DNA of 59,897 bases from Paenibacillus sp. S150 (GCF_019352175.1 NZ_JACBYI010000046.1:1-59897), one strand, 5' to 3'. Numbered from the stretch's first letter, positions 17,883 through 27,098 are shown. Made by a program: numbers and translations. The notes: generated by a model not told the origin, from the sequence alone.

Positions 17883-18764
17883 ATGAACAAATCATGGATG
17901 CAGAAGCAGAGCAGGCTGGGCTATATCTTCATCGGGCCGAACATGCTCGGGGTATTGCTTTTTTTTGTTATTCCGGCCGCCTATTCGTTTTATCTGATGT
18001 TCACCGATTACAGGTTTATGAACCCGGAGATTCATTTTATCGGGCTTGACAATGTGGTGCGGATGCTCGGGGACGGGAACTTTTACGTGGCGCTGAAGAA
18101 TACGTTTATTTTTCTGCTGGCGGTTCCGGTATCGATTCTGCTGTCCTTTGCCGTGGCGGTGATTCTGAACAAATCGGTCTATATGCTAAAAACGCTGCGG
18201 GCGCTTTATTTCATGCCCTATATTACGAGCGGAGTGGCCATCGCCTTCGTATGGATGCTGCTGTTCCAGCCGACCTCGGGGCCGATTAACGGCTTTTTGC
18301 GGGGCATCGGAATTGCCCATCCTCCGGGCTGGCTGTCCACCACGGAGACCTCGATGTATGCGATAGACATCATCTGGATCTGGTTTATGCTCGGCTACAA
18401 CATGATTATATTTCTGGCCGCCCTGCAGGAGATCCCCGAGGAGCTGATGGAGGCCGCCACCATCGACGGTGCGCGCCGCTGGCAAATCATCCGCCGCATC
18501 GTCTGGCCGCTGGTGAGTCCGACCACCTTCCTGCTGCTGATTACCGGGCTGATTATGACAATCAAGAACTTCGGCATCATTCAGGCGATTACCCAGGGCG
18601 GACCCGGGAACAGCACGACCGTGCTCTCCCTGTACATTTACCAGAATGCCTTCCGCTATTACGACATGGGCTATGCCGCCGCTGTCAGCTGGGCGTTGTT
18701 CGCCATTATTCTGATCTTCACCGTGCTACAGTGGGTGGGGCAGAAACGCTGGGTTCATTACTAG
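17883..18764 (+). CDS. Sugar ABC transporter permease (UgpA/LacF-like)
   Basis: A 293-residue membrane permease with about six transmembrane segments and the EAA loop EELMEAATIDGARRWQIIRR near residue 190-210. N-terminal pattern LGYIFIGPNMLGVLLFFVIP is typical of the first permease of carbohydrate importers. Preceded by GAGTGAGAGGA. Its binding protein is probably the lipoprotein at 15045-16364 and its partner the permease at 18833. No ATPase is encoded nearby, as usual for importers sharing MsmK/UgpC-type ATPases. Confidence 0.93.
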   Translation: MNKSWMQKQSRLGYIFIGPNMLGVLLFFVIPAAYSFYLMFTDYRFMNPEIHFIGLDNVVRMLGDGNFYVALKNTFIFLLAVPVSILLSFAVAVILNKSVYMLKTLRALYFMPYITSGVAIAFVWMLLFQPTSGPINGFLRGIGIAHPPGWLSTTETSMYAIDIIWIWFMLGYNMIIFLAALQEIPEELMEAATIDGARRWQIIRRIVWPLVSPTTFLLLITGLIMTIKNFGIIQAITQGGPGNSTTVLSLYIYQNAFRYYDMGYAAAVSWALFAIILIFTVLQWVGQKRWVHY

Positions 18765-18822
18765 CATCCGGAGCGAGTTTTGCATGAAGCAAATCAAGGA
18801 GCGGATGCTCACAAAACTTTTA
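18763..18822 (+). other. Intercistronic structured region with interleaved complementary segments
   Basis: AGCATCCG (18763-18770) is complementary to CGGATGCT (18802-18809), and AGTTTTG (18776-18782) to CAAAACT (18812-18818). The order A-B-A'-B' allows a pseudoknot or mutually exclusive hairpins, ending just before the AGGAGG of the second permease. It parallels the region at 13392-13500. Confidence 0.5.
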
Positions 18823-18832
18823 GGAGGTTCCA

Positions 18833-19714
18833 ATGCAAAAAGCCACTGTTAATCCGGCTGCTCCGGGCCTGCGCGAGATCAAAGGCGATTCCGTCATCGA
18901 TATCCGCAAAATCATCGTCACCCTTATCATGGCCGGCTTCGCCCTTTTAATGATTGTGCCATTTATCTGGATGATCAGCACCTCGTTCAAATCGCCTGCC
19001 GATGTGTTCAAATATCCGATCCGGTGGATTCCGTCCACCCTGAACTGGGAGCATCATATCAAGGTGTGGACCGGCAGCGACAGCTTCGCCACTTATTATC
19101 TCAACTCTCTGAAAATATCGCTGATCAGCACAGCCGGCGCGGTATTCCTCTCCTCCTTTGCCGCTTACGGCTTCGCGCGGATTCAGTTCAAGGGACGGGA
19201 GCCGCTGTTCCTGGTCTACCTGTCGATGATGATGGTTCCGCCGCAGGTGCTGTTCGTGCCGAAGTTCCTTATGTTTGACTGGGCCGGCATCTACAATACA
19301 CACTGGGCGCTGATTCTGCCGGGCATGTTCACGATCTTCGGCGTGTTCATGCTGCGCCAATTTTACCTGTCCGTGCCCGCGGAAATTTCCGAGGCCGCTT
19401 TTATCGACGGGGCGGGGCACTTCCGCATTTTCTTCCGGCTGGTGCTGCCGCTGGCCAAGCCCGCGCTGGCGACTCTGGCGGTCATCGACTTCTCCTGGCA
19501 TTGGAACGATTATGAGAACGCGCTGGTGTTCCTGCTGGATAAAGACCTGTACACCGTTCCGCTGGGGCTGCAGAACTTCATCCTGGAGAACAACGTGGAT
19601 TACAACGGCATGATGGCGGCGGCAACGGCGGGAATCGTCCCGATGATTATCGTCTTTCTGCTCGGCCAAAGATACATTATTCAGGGTGTGGCGGGAAGCG
19701 CGGTGAAGGGGTAG
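18833..19714 (+). CDS. Sugar ABC transporter permease (UgpE/MalG-like)
   Basis: A 293-residue second permease of the carbohydrate importer. Six predicted membrane segments, the EAA loop EISEAAFIDGAGHFRIFFRL near 185-205, and the conserved PFIWMISTSFKSPADVF region near the N-terminus. ATG follows TTAGGAGGTTCCA. It is 68 bp after the first permease, with a structured spacer between them. Confidence 0.92.
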   Translation: MQKATVNPAAPGLREIKGDSVIDIRKIIVTLIMAGFALLMIVPFIWMISTSFKSPADVFKYPIRWIPSTLNWEHHIKVWTGSDSFATYYLNSLKISLISTAGAVFLSSFAAYGFARIQFKGREPLFLVYLSMMMVPPQVLFVPKFLMFDWAGIYNTHWALILPGMFTIFGVFMLRQFYLSVPAEISEAAFIDGAGHFRIFFRLVLPLAKPALATLAVIDFSWHWNDYENALVFLLDKDLYTVPLGLQNFILENNVDYNGMMAAATAGIVPMIIVFLLGQRYIIQGVAGSAVKG

Positions 19715-19837
19715 GTACAGGTCGGCGATCCTCATTCTGTAGCGAACGTGACTTTTTCGGCTGCAAATTGTTCCCGTATGCCGTACATTTCAACATAACC
19801 ATTATTGAAAATTACAGAATCCGGAGGATCGTGGAGC

Positions 19838-21124
19838 ATGATTAATGTGAGAAGCCGGGAATTTGCCGTTCCCTTTTTGCAGCGTTTGATTGAGGTGGAC
19901 ACCTGCAATCCCCCGGGCAACGAGCACCGCCTGTCCGTGCTGCTGCAGGAGGCTTTGCGTGGGCTTGGCATTGAGAGCCGCATCAAGGGTGTGGAACAGG
20001 GGCGCAGCAATCTGGAGGCCGTGATCAAGGGAAGCGGCGGCAAGAAGCTGATGTTCTGCGGCCATCTGGATACCGTCAGCCCCTGGACCGCCGCCGCCGG
20101 CAGCTACCCGCCGCATGGCGCGGTGATCGAAGGCGGGCGGATGTACGGACGGGGCGCCTCGGATATGAAAAGCGGCCTCGCCGCCATGCTGCTCGCCGCC
20201 GCCTCGCTGCACCGGGAGGGAATCCGGCTGGCCGGTGATCTGGTCTTCCTGGCGACCGCCGGGGAAGAGGTCGACAGCTGCGGCGCACGGATGTATGCCG
20301 GGCAGAACAGCCTGCGTGAGCTGGACGGCATTGTCATCGGTGAGCCGACCAGCAGCCGGGTGGCGGTCGGCCACAAAGGCGCTTTGTGGCTGCGCATTTC
20401 CTTGTTCGGGCGCAGCGCCCATGGCTCCATGCCGCAGCTTGGCGTAAATGCCGTCGAGGGCATGACGGAGGTCGTCGCCCTGCTGCGCCGTCATGCGCTG
20501 GAATGGCAGGCGCATGATGCTGTGCTTGGCTCAAGCAGCCTGTCGGTGAACCGGATTGAAGGCGGCGTGCAGACGAATGTCATTGCCGACCGCTGCACGG
20601 TCGATGTCGATATCCGCACCGTTCCGCCGCTGGAGCACGCTTCGCTGCTCCGGGAGATCGAAGCCCGGCTGCAAGAGATCAAGCAGCTTCATCCCGATTA
20701 CCGGTATGAGGTGGAGCAGTTGCTGGACCGCAGTGTGGTCTGCACGGACCCCGGCAGGGAGCTGATCGCTGCAGCTATGGAGATCGCAGCTTCGGGAGGA
20801 GCGGCCGGAACCGCAGGCGCAGTGAGCAGAGAAGCCGCGAGGGGAGCTGGGGGGGCTGAAGTATCTGCTGAAGCAGCGGACAGCGAAACAGAGAGGGGGG
20901 CTGGCGGAGCAGGAGAAGCAGAACCTGCGGTGCAGGGCGTCCCCTACTACACGGACGGCTCCGTGCTGCACGACAACGGCAGGCTGCCCGTCCTGATCTA
21001 CGGCCCCGGCGATCCCGCCATGGCCCATCAGCCGGACGAGTGGGTAGACATTGAAGCCTACCTGGAGTCCATCGGCTTTTACCGGGAACTGGCGGTGCGC
21101 TTCCTGGGCATAGTGGCGGATTAA
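19838..21124 (+). CDS. M20 family metallopeptidase (ArgE/DapE-like)
   Basis: A 428-residue zinc amidohydrolase. Metal ligands and catalytic residues are visible: GHLDTVSPW (His, Asp), RGASDMKSGLAAML (bridging Asp), TAGEEVDSCGAR (general-base Glu plus ligand Glu) and PGDPAMAHQPDEWV (final His). The central dimerisation domain has RSAHGSMPQLG. Between residues ~320 and 375 is a Gly/Ala/Glu-rich low-complexity insertion not expected in the family. Start is the ATG at 19838 after CCGGAGG; a TTG at 19805 lies upstream of that site. It probably hydrolyses an N-acyl amino acid or dipeptide; the real substrate is unknown. Confidence 0.9.
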   Translation: MINVRSREFAVPFLQRLIEVDTCNPPGNEHRLSVLLQEALRGLGIESRIKGVEQGRSNLEAVIKGSGGKKLMFCGHLDTVSPWTAAAGSYPPHGAVIEGGRMYGRGASDMKSGLAAMLLAAASLHREGIRLAGDLVFLATAGEEVDSCGARMYAGQNSLRELDGIVIGEPTSSRVAVGHKGALWLRISLFGRSAHGSMPQLGVNAVEGMTEVVALLRRHALEWQAHDAVLGSSSLSVNRIEGGVQTNVIADRCTVDVDIRTVPPLEHASLLREIEARLQEIKQLHPDYRYEVEQLLDRSVVCTDPGRELIAAAMEIAASGGAAGTAGAVSREAARGAGGAEVSAEAADSETERGAGGAGEAEPAVQGVPYYTDGSVLHDNGRLPVLIYGPGDPAMAHQPDEWVDIEAYLESIGFYRELAVRFLGIVAD

Positions 21125-21129
21125 CGGAT

Positions 21130-22021
21130 TAAGAACCTATCCCCAAATAAGTTACCGGGAATGAACGGATTGTACGCTTCTCCAAACGGTCTGTGCGCAG
21201 GCGAAAAGAAGCAGGGCTTCATAGTTCCATGCCTTCTTTCAAGCGGACAACAGCCCGCATGCCTTTTTTCTGAGTGTCCAGTCCATAATAGGTACGCGTG
21301 TAGCGGGCTTTTTGGGCTTATCCCCTTGTGCAGGTGCGGAGCGGGCAAGCTGAACGTCCGGCAGCTCCCTTCCCGGCGCTTGCTTCCACACTTATTCGCT
21401 TACTCTTTCTCGTTGTGTGAGATTATTCGCAAGATTACTGCAACGCGCCCCCGAAATAACGGCAGAAATGCCGTTGTTGGGGCGGAGCTGGCCCGCACGC
21501 CCCGGAATAACGGCAGAAATGCCGTTGTTGGGGCAGGGTTGGCCCGTGCGCCCCGAAATAACGGCAGAAATGCCGTTGTTGAGGCGAAGCTGGCCCGCAC
21601 GCCCCGGAATAACGGCAGAAATGCCGTAGTTGAGGCGAAGCTGGCCCGCGCGCCCCGGAATAACGGCAGAAATGCCGTAGTTGGGGCGGAGCTGGCCCGC
21701 GCGCCCCGGAATAACGGCAGAAATGCCGTAGTTGGGGCGAAGCTGGCCCGCGCGCCCCGGAATAACGGCAGAAATGCCGTTGTTGGGGCGAAGCTGGCCC
21801 GCACGCCCCGGAATAACGGCAGAAATGCCGTTGTTGAGGCGGGGCTGGCCCGCGCGCCCCGGAATAACGGCAGAAATGCCGTAGTTGGGGTGGAGCTGGC
21901 CCGCGCGCCCCGGAATAACGGCAGAAATGCCGTTGTTGGGGCAGGGCTGGCCAACTCTCATCACCTCTTACTTTTTTTCTTACCCATATTTCTTACTTAT
22001 TTATTCTGGGATAGGCACTAA
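21130..22021. mobile_element. MITE-like element, copy B (terminal inverted repeats, 51-bp array inside)
   Basis: An ~890-bp segment starting five bases after the peptidase stop codon. Left end TAAGAACCTATCCCC and right end GGGATAGGCACTAA are inverted copies, extending into AAATAAGT / ACTTATTTATT. TAA flanks both ends, a possible 3-bp target duplication. A ~320-bp left arm, a 51-bp array and a ~60-bp right arm follow each other. A second copy with the same order lies at 56874-57808. No transposase is encoded, so it would have to be moved in trans; the parent element is not in this window. Confidence 0.7.
21451..21960. repeat. Tandem array R51-B: ten 51-bp hairpin units
   Basis: Ten units of exactly 51 bp. 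Each has the perfect hairpin AACGGCA-GAAA-TGCCGTT (a few have TGCCGTA), then a variable GTTGRGGCG..AGCTGGCCCG part, where GGGGCG can pair with the following CGCCCC. Substitutions concentrate between the hairpins. Long open frames with a 17-residue period exist on both strands but have no start signals; they are an effect of the period. Confidence 0.92.
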
Positions 22022-22136
22022 GTCGTAGAATAAGTCCAAGCCCGGCCAGCAACGCTTCATGGAACAACCCTTGCATTTCCCTGCGGGCCGCAGCTCTCCG
22101 GTATTCAGCTCAAAGAGCATATGCCCTTATAAGCAA

Positions 22137-22191
22137 CAAAACCATCCGCATTAGAGCCCAAGTTCATGAGGGCGTCTGGAGGATGGTTTTG
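22137..22191. terminator. Strong bidirectional hairpin
   Basis: CAAAACCATCC (22137-22147) and GGATGGTTTTG (22181-22191) make an 11-bp perfect stem, with an inner GCCC/GGGC. Right side ends in TTTTGT. It lies between the plus-strand repeat element and the minus-strand ABC exporter and can end transcripts from both. Confidence 0.6.
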
Positions 22192-22559
22192 TCTGGTAAA
22201 GTATATTTCGGGAAAGTCACGCCGCATCTGGACAACCGGGAGCGTGAAACCTCTTTTTTTGCGGAATCATTGTATTTTGTACAGTTGAAAACAGTGTTGT
22301 GGCGCCAATCGGCAATTTCACGTTGATCTAAAAGTGTGGTGATTTTGTCGTTTTTTACGGCCGATAGGGGTTTCCACTCGCTGTTGTAGCCAGATTTTTT
22401 AGATTTTGTAACCCCTATAGGGGGAAATCCGGCTACAAAGTCGACCGCTATCGCTGTTCCTACTCCCTCTCGGCTCTCCGGTCACTTTTTCACCACGCTT
22501 CTATCTGTACAGAGTGCGGCTAGGTCACTTTTCCTCTGCTGGAGGGCTGTTTTAACCGC
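22192..22559. other. Gene-free stretch with repeat F copy 2
   Basis: No gene is supported. It contains dispersed repeat F (22330-22424) and a surrounding inverted repeat TGTAGCC-GATTT (22385-22397) against AAATC-GGCTACA (near 22426-22438). The rest shows nothing recognisable. Confidence 0.55.
22330..22424 (+). repeat. Dispersed intergenic repeat F, copy 2
   Basis: Begins AAAAGTGTGGTGATTTTGTC and continues with a TACGGCCGATAGGGG block, a CGCTGTTGTAGCC block and TTTTGTAACCCC. It matches the minus strand of 14640-14730 block for block. Both copies are intergenic. Confidence 0.75.
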
Positions 22560-24290
22560 CTACGCGTTATACTGCGCCTGATACAGGCGGCTGTATGTGC
22601 CTCCGGCGTTCAGCAGCTCTTCGTGGCGGCCTTCTTCGGAGATGCCATCCTCGCTGACGACGATGATCCGGTCGGCATTTTTGATCGTGGTGAGGCGGTG
22701 GGCGATCACCAGGGTGGTCCGGCCGACGGACAGGTCGGCCAGCGACTGCTGGATCGCAGCCTCCGTCTCGGTGTCCAGCGCCGAGGTCGCTTCATCGAGA
22801 ATCAGGATCGGCGGATTCTTCAGGAACATCCGGGCAATGGCGAGCCGCTGCTTCTGTCCGCCGGACAGCTTCACGCCGCGTTCTCCAATGACGGTATCCA
22901 TTCCGGCCGGAAGCCCGTTAATCAGCTCCTCCAGATGCGCGCGTCTGGCGGCCTCCCAGATTTCCGGCAGCTCCGCGTCCAGCTTGCCGTAGGCGATATT
23001 CTCGCGGATCGTGCCGGAGAAGAGGAAGACATCCTGCTGGACAATCCCGATCTGCTTCCGCAGCGCGCTCAGCTTCATGTCGCGGATGTCCGTTCCATCG
23101 ATGGAGATGGCACCGTCTGTAACATCATAGAAGCGGGGCAGCAGGCTGCATATCGTAGTTTTTCCGGCGCCGGATGGACCCACGAAAGCGACGGTTTCAC
23201 CGGCGTTCACCTTCAGGTTGATGCCATCCAGCACCGGACGGTCCGTTTCATAGCCGAAGCTGACCCTGTCAAAGACTATATCTCCGTGAAGGGAGCGGAC
23301 ATCCACCGCGCCGGGCTTATCGGCGATATCAGGCTCCGTATCCATGATCTCAAGGTAGCGTTTGAATCCGGCAATCCCCTTTGGATAGCTCTCGATGACG
23401 GCGTTGATCTTGTCAATGGGCCGGAAAAAGATATTGGACAGCAAAATAAAGGCAACGAATTCTCCAATCGCAAGCTCTCCCTGAATGAAGAACCAGGCGC
23501 CGCAGACCATCACGACGATCGTAATCAGGCGGGTCATCATATAGCTGACCGACATGCTTTTGGCCATCAGCTTGTACGCCATCAGCTTGGTCTTGCGGAA
23601 CATTTGATTGTCGACGGCGAAGAGCTTTTTCTCATATTCCTCATTGGCAAAGGACTGAACCACCCGGATTCCCCCGACATTATCCTCGATCCGGGCATTG
23701 AAGTTGCCCACATTGCCGAAGAGCTGGTGATAGGTGGAGGTCATATTGCGGCCGAAATAGATAATAACCCAGGCCATGAGCGGCACAATGATGAAGGTGA
23801 TAACCGCCAGCTTGAGATTGATGTCGGCCATCAGGATAAAGGCACCCACAAGGGTCATCACCGCAATGAACACATCCTCCGGCCCATGATGCGCAACCTC
23901 GCCGATATCGTTCAGGTCATTCGTGATGCGGCCGATCAGATGCCCGGTTTTATTGTTGTCAAAAAAGCGGAAGGACAGCTTCTGGATATGATTGAACATC
24001 TTTTTGCGCATATCGGTTTCGATGTTGATTCCCAGCATATGCCCCCAGTACGTGACGATATATTGCATCGCGGTATTCAGGGCGTAAATAGCCATCAGCG
24101 CGATACAGGCGACCAGAATCAGCGGCCAGTCCTGGCCCGGCAGCAGATCATCGATGAACTTGTTGACGGCCACCGGAAAAGCCAGCTCCAGAAGGCCGGC
24201 GCCCACCGCACAGGTGAAGTCGAGAAAAAATAATTTTTTATAAGGACGGTAATAGGAAAAAAAACGACGCAGCATCTCCGGTTCACTCAT
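22560..24290 (-). CDS. ABC transporter, fused permease and ATP-binding protein
   Basis: A 576-residue half-transporter of the MsbA/LmrA exporter class. Residues ~1-310 form six membrane helices with the coupling segments of type I exporters; residues ~330-576 form the ATPase with Walker A GPSGAGKTT, Q-loop, signature LSGGQKQRLAIARM, Walker B ILILDEATSALD and switch His in VIAHRLTTIKNADRI. It likely works as a homodimer exporting lipids, drugs or peptides. It stands alone on the minus strand; the start ATG has no clear ribosome site. Confidence 0.9.
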   Translation of the reverse strand: MSEPEMLRRFFSYYRPYKKLFFLDFTCAVGAGLLELAFPVAVNKFIDDLLPGQDWPLILVACIALMAIYALNTAMQYIVTYWGHMLGINIETDMRKKMFNHIQKLSFRFFDNNKTGHLIGRITNDLNDIGEVAHHGPEDVFIAVMTLVGAFILMADINLKLAVITFIIVPLMAWVIIYFGRNMTSTYHQLFGNVGNFNARIEDNVGGIRVVQSFANEEYEKKLFAVDNQMFRKTKLMAYKLMAKSMSVSYMMTRLITIVVMVCGAWFFIQGELAIGEFVAFILLSNIFFRPIDKINAVIESYPKGIAGFKRYLEIMDTEPDIADKPGAVDVRSLHGDIVFDRVSFGYETDRPVLDGINLKVNAGETVAFVGPSGAGKTTICSLLPRFYDVTDGAISIDGTDIRDMKLSALRKQIGIVQQDVFLFSGTIRENIAYGKLDAELPEIWEAARRAHLEELINGLPAGMDTVIGERGVKLSGGQKQRLAIARMFLKNPPILILDEATSALDTETEAAIQQSLADLSVGRTTLVIAHRLTTIKNADRIIVVSEDGISEEGRHEELLNAGGTYSRLYQAQYNA

Positions 24291-24491
24291 TTCTGTGGAT
24301 TTATATATCTCTGTTGAGAGTCGTTCTCAATAAGGATCTCATGTTTAGGATACTAAAGAGGGTTAAGTCATTTGTCAACGGAAAGATATTTAAAATTGGG
24401 AATGATGCCTGCTTTTTTTGCCTGTTCACCCAATCCGAATCCGCCCTGTTTACATAAATTAATTGTATTCCAGTAAGAAGGAGGAGTAATC

Positions 24492-24593
24492 ATGGGCGAA
24501 AATGTTGGAGGGTACGGCGCTTTTACGTCTACAGGTGCCATTCTGGTTCTGTTCATCCTGCTCGTAATCATTTCTAAATCTCTCTGGGTATAA
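24492..24593 (+). CDS. YjcZ family sporulation-type micro-protein
   Basis: A 33-residue peptide: MGENVGGYGAFTSTG followed by the hydrophobic run AILVLFILLVIISKSLWV. The glycine/tyrosine-rich head and single membrane helix match the YjcZ family, small proteins of Bacillus and Paenibacillus often made during sporulation. A strong GGAGGAG lies seven bases before the ATG and a terminator follows 20 bp after the stop, so it forms a one-gene unit. Easily missed because of its length. Confidence 0.85.
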   Translation: MGENVGGYGAFTSTGAILVLFILLVIISKSLWV

Positions 24594-24613
24594 CCGTCTT
24601 TATGACAAAGAGC

Positions 24614-24641
24614 ACCGCCGGTCCTTGGGACTGGCGGTTTT
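24614..24641 (+). terminator. Terminator of the YjcZ-type gene
   Basis: ACCGCCGGTCC-TT-GGGACTGGCGGT forms a tight stem followed by TTTTAT, 20 bp downstream of the micro-protein. Confidence 0.8.
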
Positions 24642-24795
24642 ATGCCTGCACGGAAGCCCCAATCAGCCGGAAATTTGTGCAGCGCCGGCAATAAGAAGAT
24701 ATAATGTAACAATGTGATTATTACATAGAGCAGCGTATACCGCCCGGCAGGCCCGGGGCTTGCCTTGGTTATCCGCTGCAACCGGGAGGAACATC

Positions 24796-26046
24796 ATGAA
24801 AGCAAAGCAACAAGCCCTTACTCTTCAAAAGCTGGACAAGACCGCGCCGGACAATGGGGCCGGCGGCATTCTGCCCGTCATGGGGATTATCTTCGTCGCA
24901 GCCGCCCTCCGGGCTCCCTTCACCTCTGTCGGACCTCTGCTGGGCATGATCCGCGATGATCTGGAATTATCCAATACACTTGCTGGAGCGATAACCACAT
25001 TGCCACTGCTGGCATTTGCCCTGCTGTCTCCGTTCGCTCCGCGGCTGGCCCGCCGTTTTGGCACCGTGAACGTTCTTATGTTGGCTATGCTTGCCTTGTC
25101 GATGGGCATTTTGATCCGTTCGGGTGCGGGGACGGCGATGCTGTTCTCAGGCACCGCCCTGATCGGATTGTCCATCGCGGTCTGCAACGTGCTGCTGCCG
25201 GGACTGATCAAAGGCAGGTTCCCTGAACGGATTGGACTTATGACCGGGGTGTATACCGTAGCTATGAATATTTGTGCCGCTGCCGCCTCGGGCGTCAGTG
25301 TTCCGCTGGCGCAGCATGCCGGATTCGGCTGGCGGGGCACATTGGCTATGTGGTTTATTGTGGCCGCGCTGGCAGCTCTGTTCTGGATTCCGCAGATGCG
25401 CAACCTGGCGCAGGGCAGCACTGCGGGCACAGGGAAATCATCGGCACAGATATGGCGCTCTCTGCTGGCGTGGCAGGTCACCCTGTTCATGGGTCTGCAA
25501 TCGCTGCTTTACTATGTGCTGATCGCCTGGTTTTCGGTCATTTTGGGTGAACGGGGGATGTCCTCCAGCCATGCAGGCTGGATTCTTTCCCTTATGCAGC
25601 TGGCCCAGCTGCCGTTTACCTTTTTTGTGCCGCTCTGGGCAGGGCGAATGAAAAACCAGCGGAGCCTGGTGCTGGTCACATCCGTTCTTTTTATGGCCGG
25701 CATTCTCGGGGTTTGGCTGGGAAGCAGCTCATGGATGGTCCTATGGGCAATTTGCATCGGAATTGCCGGGGGCTTCGCCTTCGGCCTCGCCATGATGTTC
25801 TTCAGCCTGCGTACCCGTACTGTGCAGGACGCCGGCGAGCTGTCCGGAATGGCTCAATCTATCGGATATCTGCTGGCAGCCATGGGTCCCGCCCTGTTCG
25901 GGCTTCTTCATGACATGACCCGCAGCTGGAGCCTGCCTCTGGCGTTATTGGCCGCTGCAAGCGTTCTGCTGCTCGTGGCGGGAATGGGTGCGGGAAGCAG
26001 CCGCTTTGTGGGGGACCGGAAAGAGCAACCGGCTAATTTCGGTTAA
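24796..26046 (+). CDS. MFS transporter (CynX/NimT-like)
   Basis: A 416-residue membrane protein with twelve predicted helices. Near the N-terminus AAALRAPFTSVGPLLGMIRDDL fits the cyanate/2-nitroimidazole transporter branch of the major facilitator superfamily, and LARRFGTVNVLM contains the loop 2-3 motif region. Start is the ATG at 24796, preceded by GGGAGGA; an in-frame ATG twelve codons earlier has no such site. The substrate is unknown. Confidence 0.87.
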   Translation: MKAKQQALTLQKLDKTAPDNGAGGILPVMGIIFVAAALRAPFTSVGPLLGMIRDDLELSNTLAGAITTLPLLAFALLSPFAPRLARRFGTVNVLMLAMLALSMGILIRSGAGTAMLFSGTALIGLSIAVCNVLLPGLIKGRFPERIGLMTGVYTVAMNICAAAASGVSVPLAQHAGFGWRGTLAMWFIVAALAALFWIPQMRNLAQGSTAGTGKSSAQIWRSLLAWQVTLFMGLQSLLYYVLIAWFSVILGERGMSSSHAGWILSLMQLAQLPFTFFVPLWAGRMKNQRSLVLVTSVLFMAGILGVWLGSSSWMVLWAICIGIAGGFAFGLAMMFFSLRTRTVQDAGELSGMAQSIGYLLAAMGPALFGLLHDMTRSWSLPLALLAAASVLLLVAGMGAGSSRFVGDRKEQPANFG

Positions 26047-26112
26047 TCTGCGATTCCGGCGCAACATACGTATGGCCCGTAAGAAGCGCAGGCGGGGTGG
26101 AGGACTTACTTC

Positions 26113-26871
26113 TCACTGCTTCCTGGCAGCCACCCGGATTCTGCGGTAATCCATCACCCAGCGTCCTTCGCGAAATAATTGCGGTTTCAGTTTCCGCTCC
26201 ATATAAGCCGTCACGGCATCGCGCTGATCAGGCGTAAGCACGCTCAATATTCCACCCGCGAAGGTATTCAGCCAGCGGCTGAAGCCTGGCTCTCCGCCCT
26301 CCAGCGGAGTGGGACGGCTGAAGCAAAGGGCCAGCTCGACGGTAAAACCGTTGTGCTCCAGCAGAGCCGCGTATTGTCCGATGCTGGGGAAGTACCAGGG
26401 AAGCTTCAGCCTGCCGCTGCACCCCGCAGCCCCGAAGGCATCCGGGAGTCCGGCTACAACAGAGGCGATGTTGCCCTGTCCGCCGAATTCGGCCACGAAG
26501 CGCCCGCCGGGGCGCAGGATGGCGGCAATGCTTGCCGCCGCTCCTTGCGCATCCTGCAGCCAATGCAGAGCCGCATTGCTGAAGACGGCATCGGCGGGGA
26601 ATTCCGGGCGGTAGACCTGACCATCCGCGAGCACGAAATTGAGCTGCGGATGCTTGCTGCGGGCCGCCGCAATCATTTCTGCGGAAGCGTCGATTCCGGT
26701 GACGGCGGCTCCATGTCCGGCGATGGCCGCAGCGAGATCTCCGGTTCCGCAGCCCCAGTCAATGACAGACTCCCCCGGCTGCGGCTGCAGCAGACCGATC
26801 AGCGATTCTCCGAACCGGGAGACAAAAGCCATATCCTTATCATATACTCCGGTATTCCATTGCTGGTTCAT
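26113..26871 (-). CDS. Class I SAM-dependent methyltransferase
   Basis: A 252-residue methyltransferase related to trans-aconitate methyltransferases. SAM motif I is VIDWGCGTGDLAAAIAG near residue 40, an acidic loop GIDASAEMI follows, and the motif FVLADGQVYRPEFPADAVFS-type region (post II) ends in SNAALHWL. Start is the ATG at 26871, seven bases after AAGGAG. It is convergent with the MFS gene. Substrate unknown. Confidence 0.85.
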   Translation of the reverse strand: MNQQWNTGVYDKDMAFVSRFGESLIGLLQPQPGESVIDWGCGTGDLAAAIAGHGAAVTGIDASAEMIAAARSKHPQLNFVLADGQVYRPEFPADAVFSNAALHWLQDAQGAAASIAAILRPGGRFVAEFGGQGNIASVVAGLPDAFGAAGCSGRLKLPWYFPSIGQYAALLEHNGFTVELALCFSRPTPLEGGEPGFSRWLNTFAGGILSVLTPDQRDAVTAYMERKLKPQLFREGRWVMDYRRIRVAARKQ

Positions 26872-27098
26872 CAGAAGACTCCTTTCAGGGGAAACAGGAA
26901 TTATCTCTGTTGTACCATAAGGAACGCTTATAAGTGAAATATATATAATGAATAGGATTAATTGGTACAGCCTATCATTTTTGGTTGTAAGGCAGTTCTT
27001 CGCTGGCCCGCTGGGATGCAATAAAAATCACTTGCTTTTCTCTGGGAAACAGAGTATTATCTTGTTGTTGGCGATTAAAACGCTGTAATACATAATAT

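Noticed and set aside
21451..21960. Array looks like a CRISPR at first sight
   Set aside because: The whole 51-bp unit is repeated with no unique spacers, and no cas genes are in the window.
22623..24233. 536-codon plus-strand frame
   Set aside because: Antisense shadow of the ABC exporter in GC-rich DNA.
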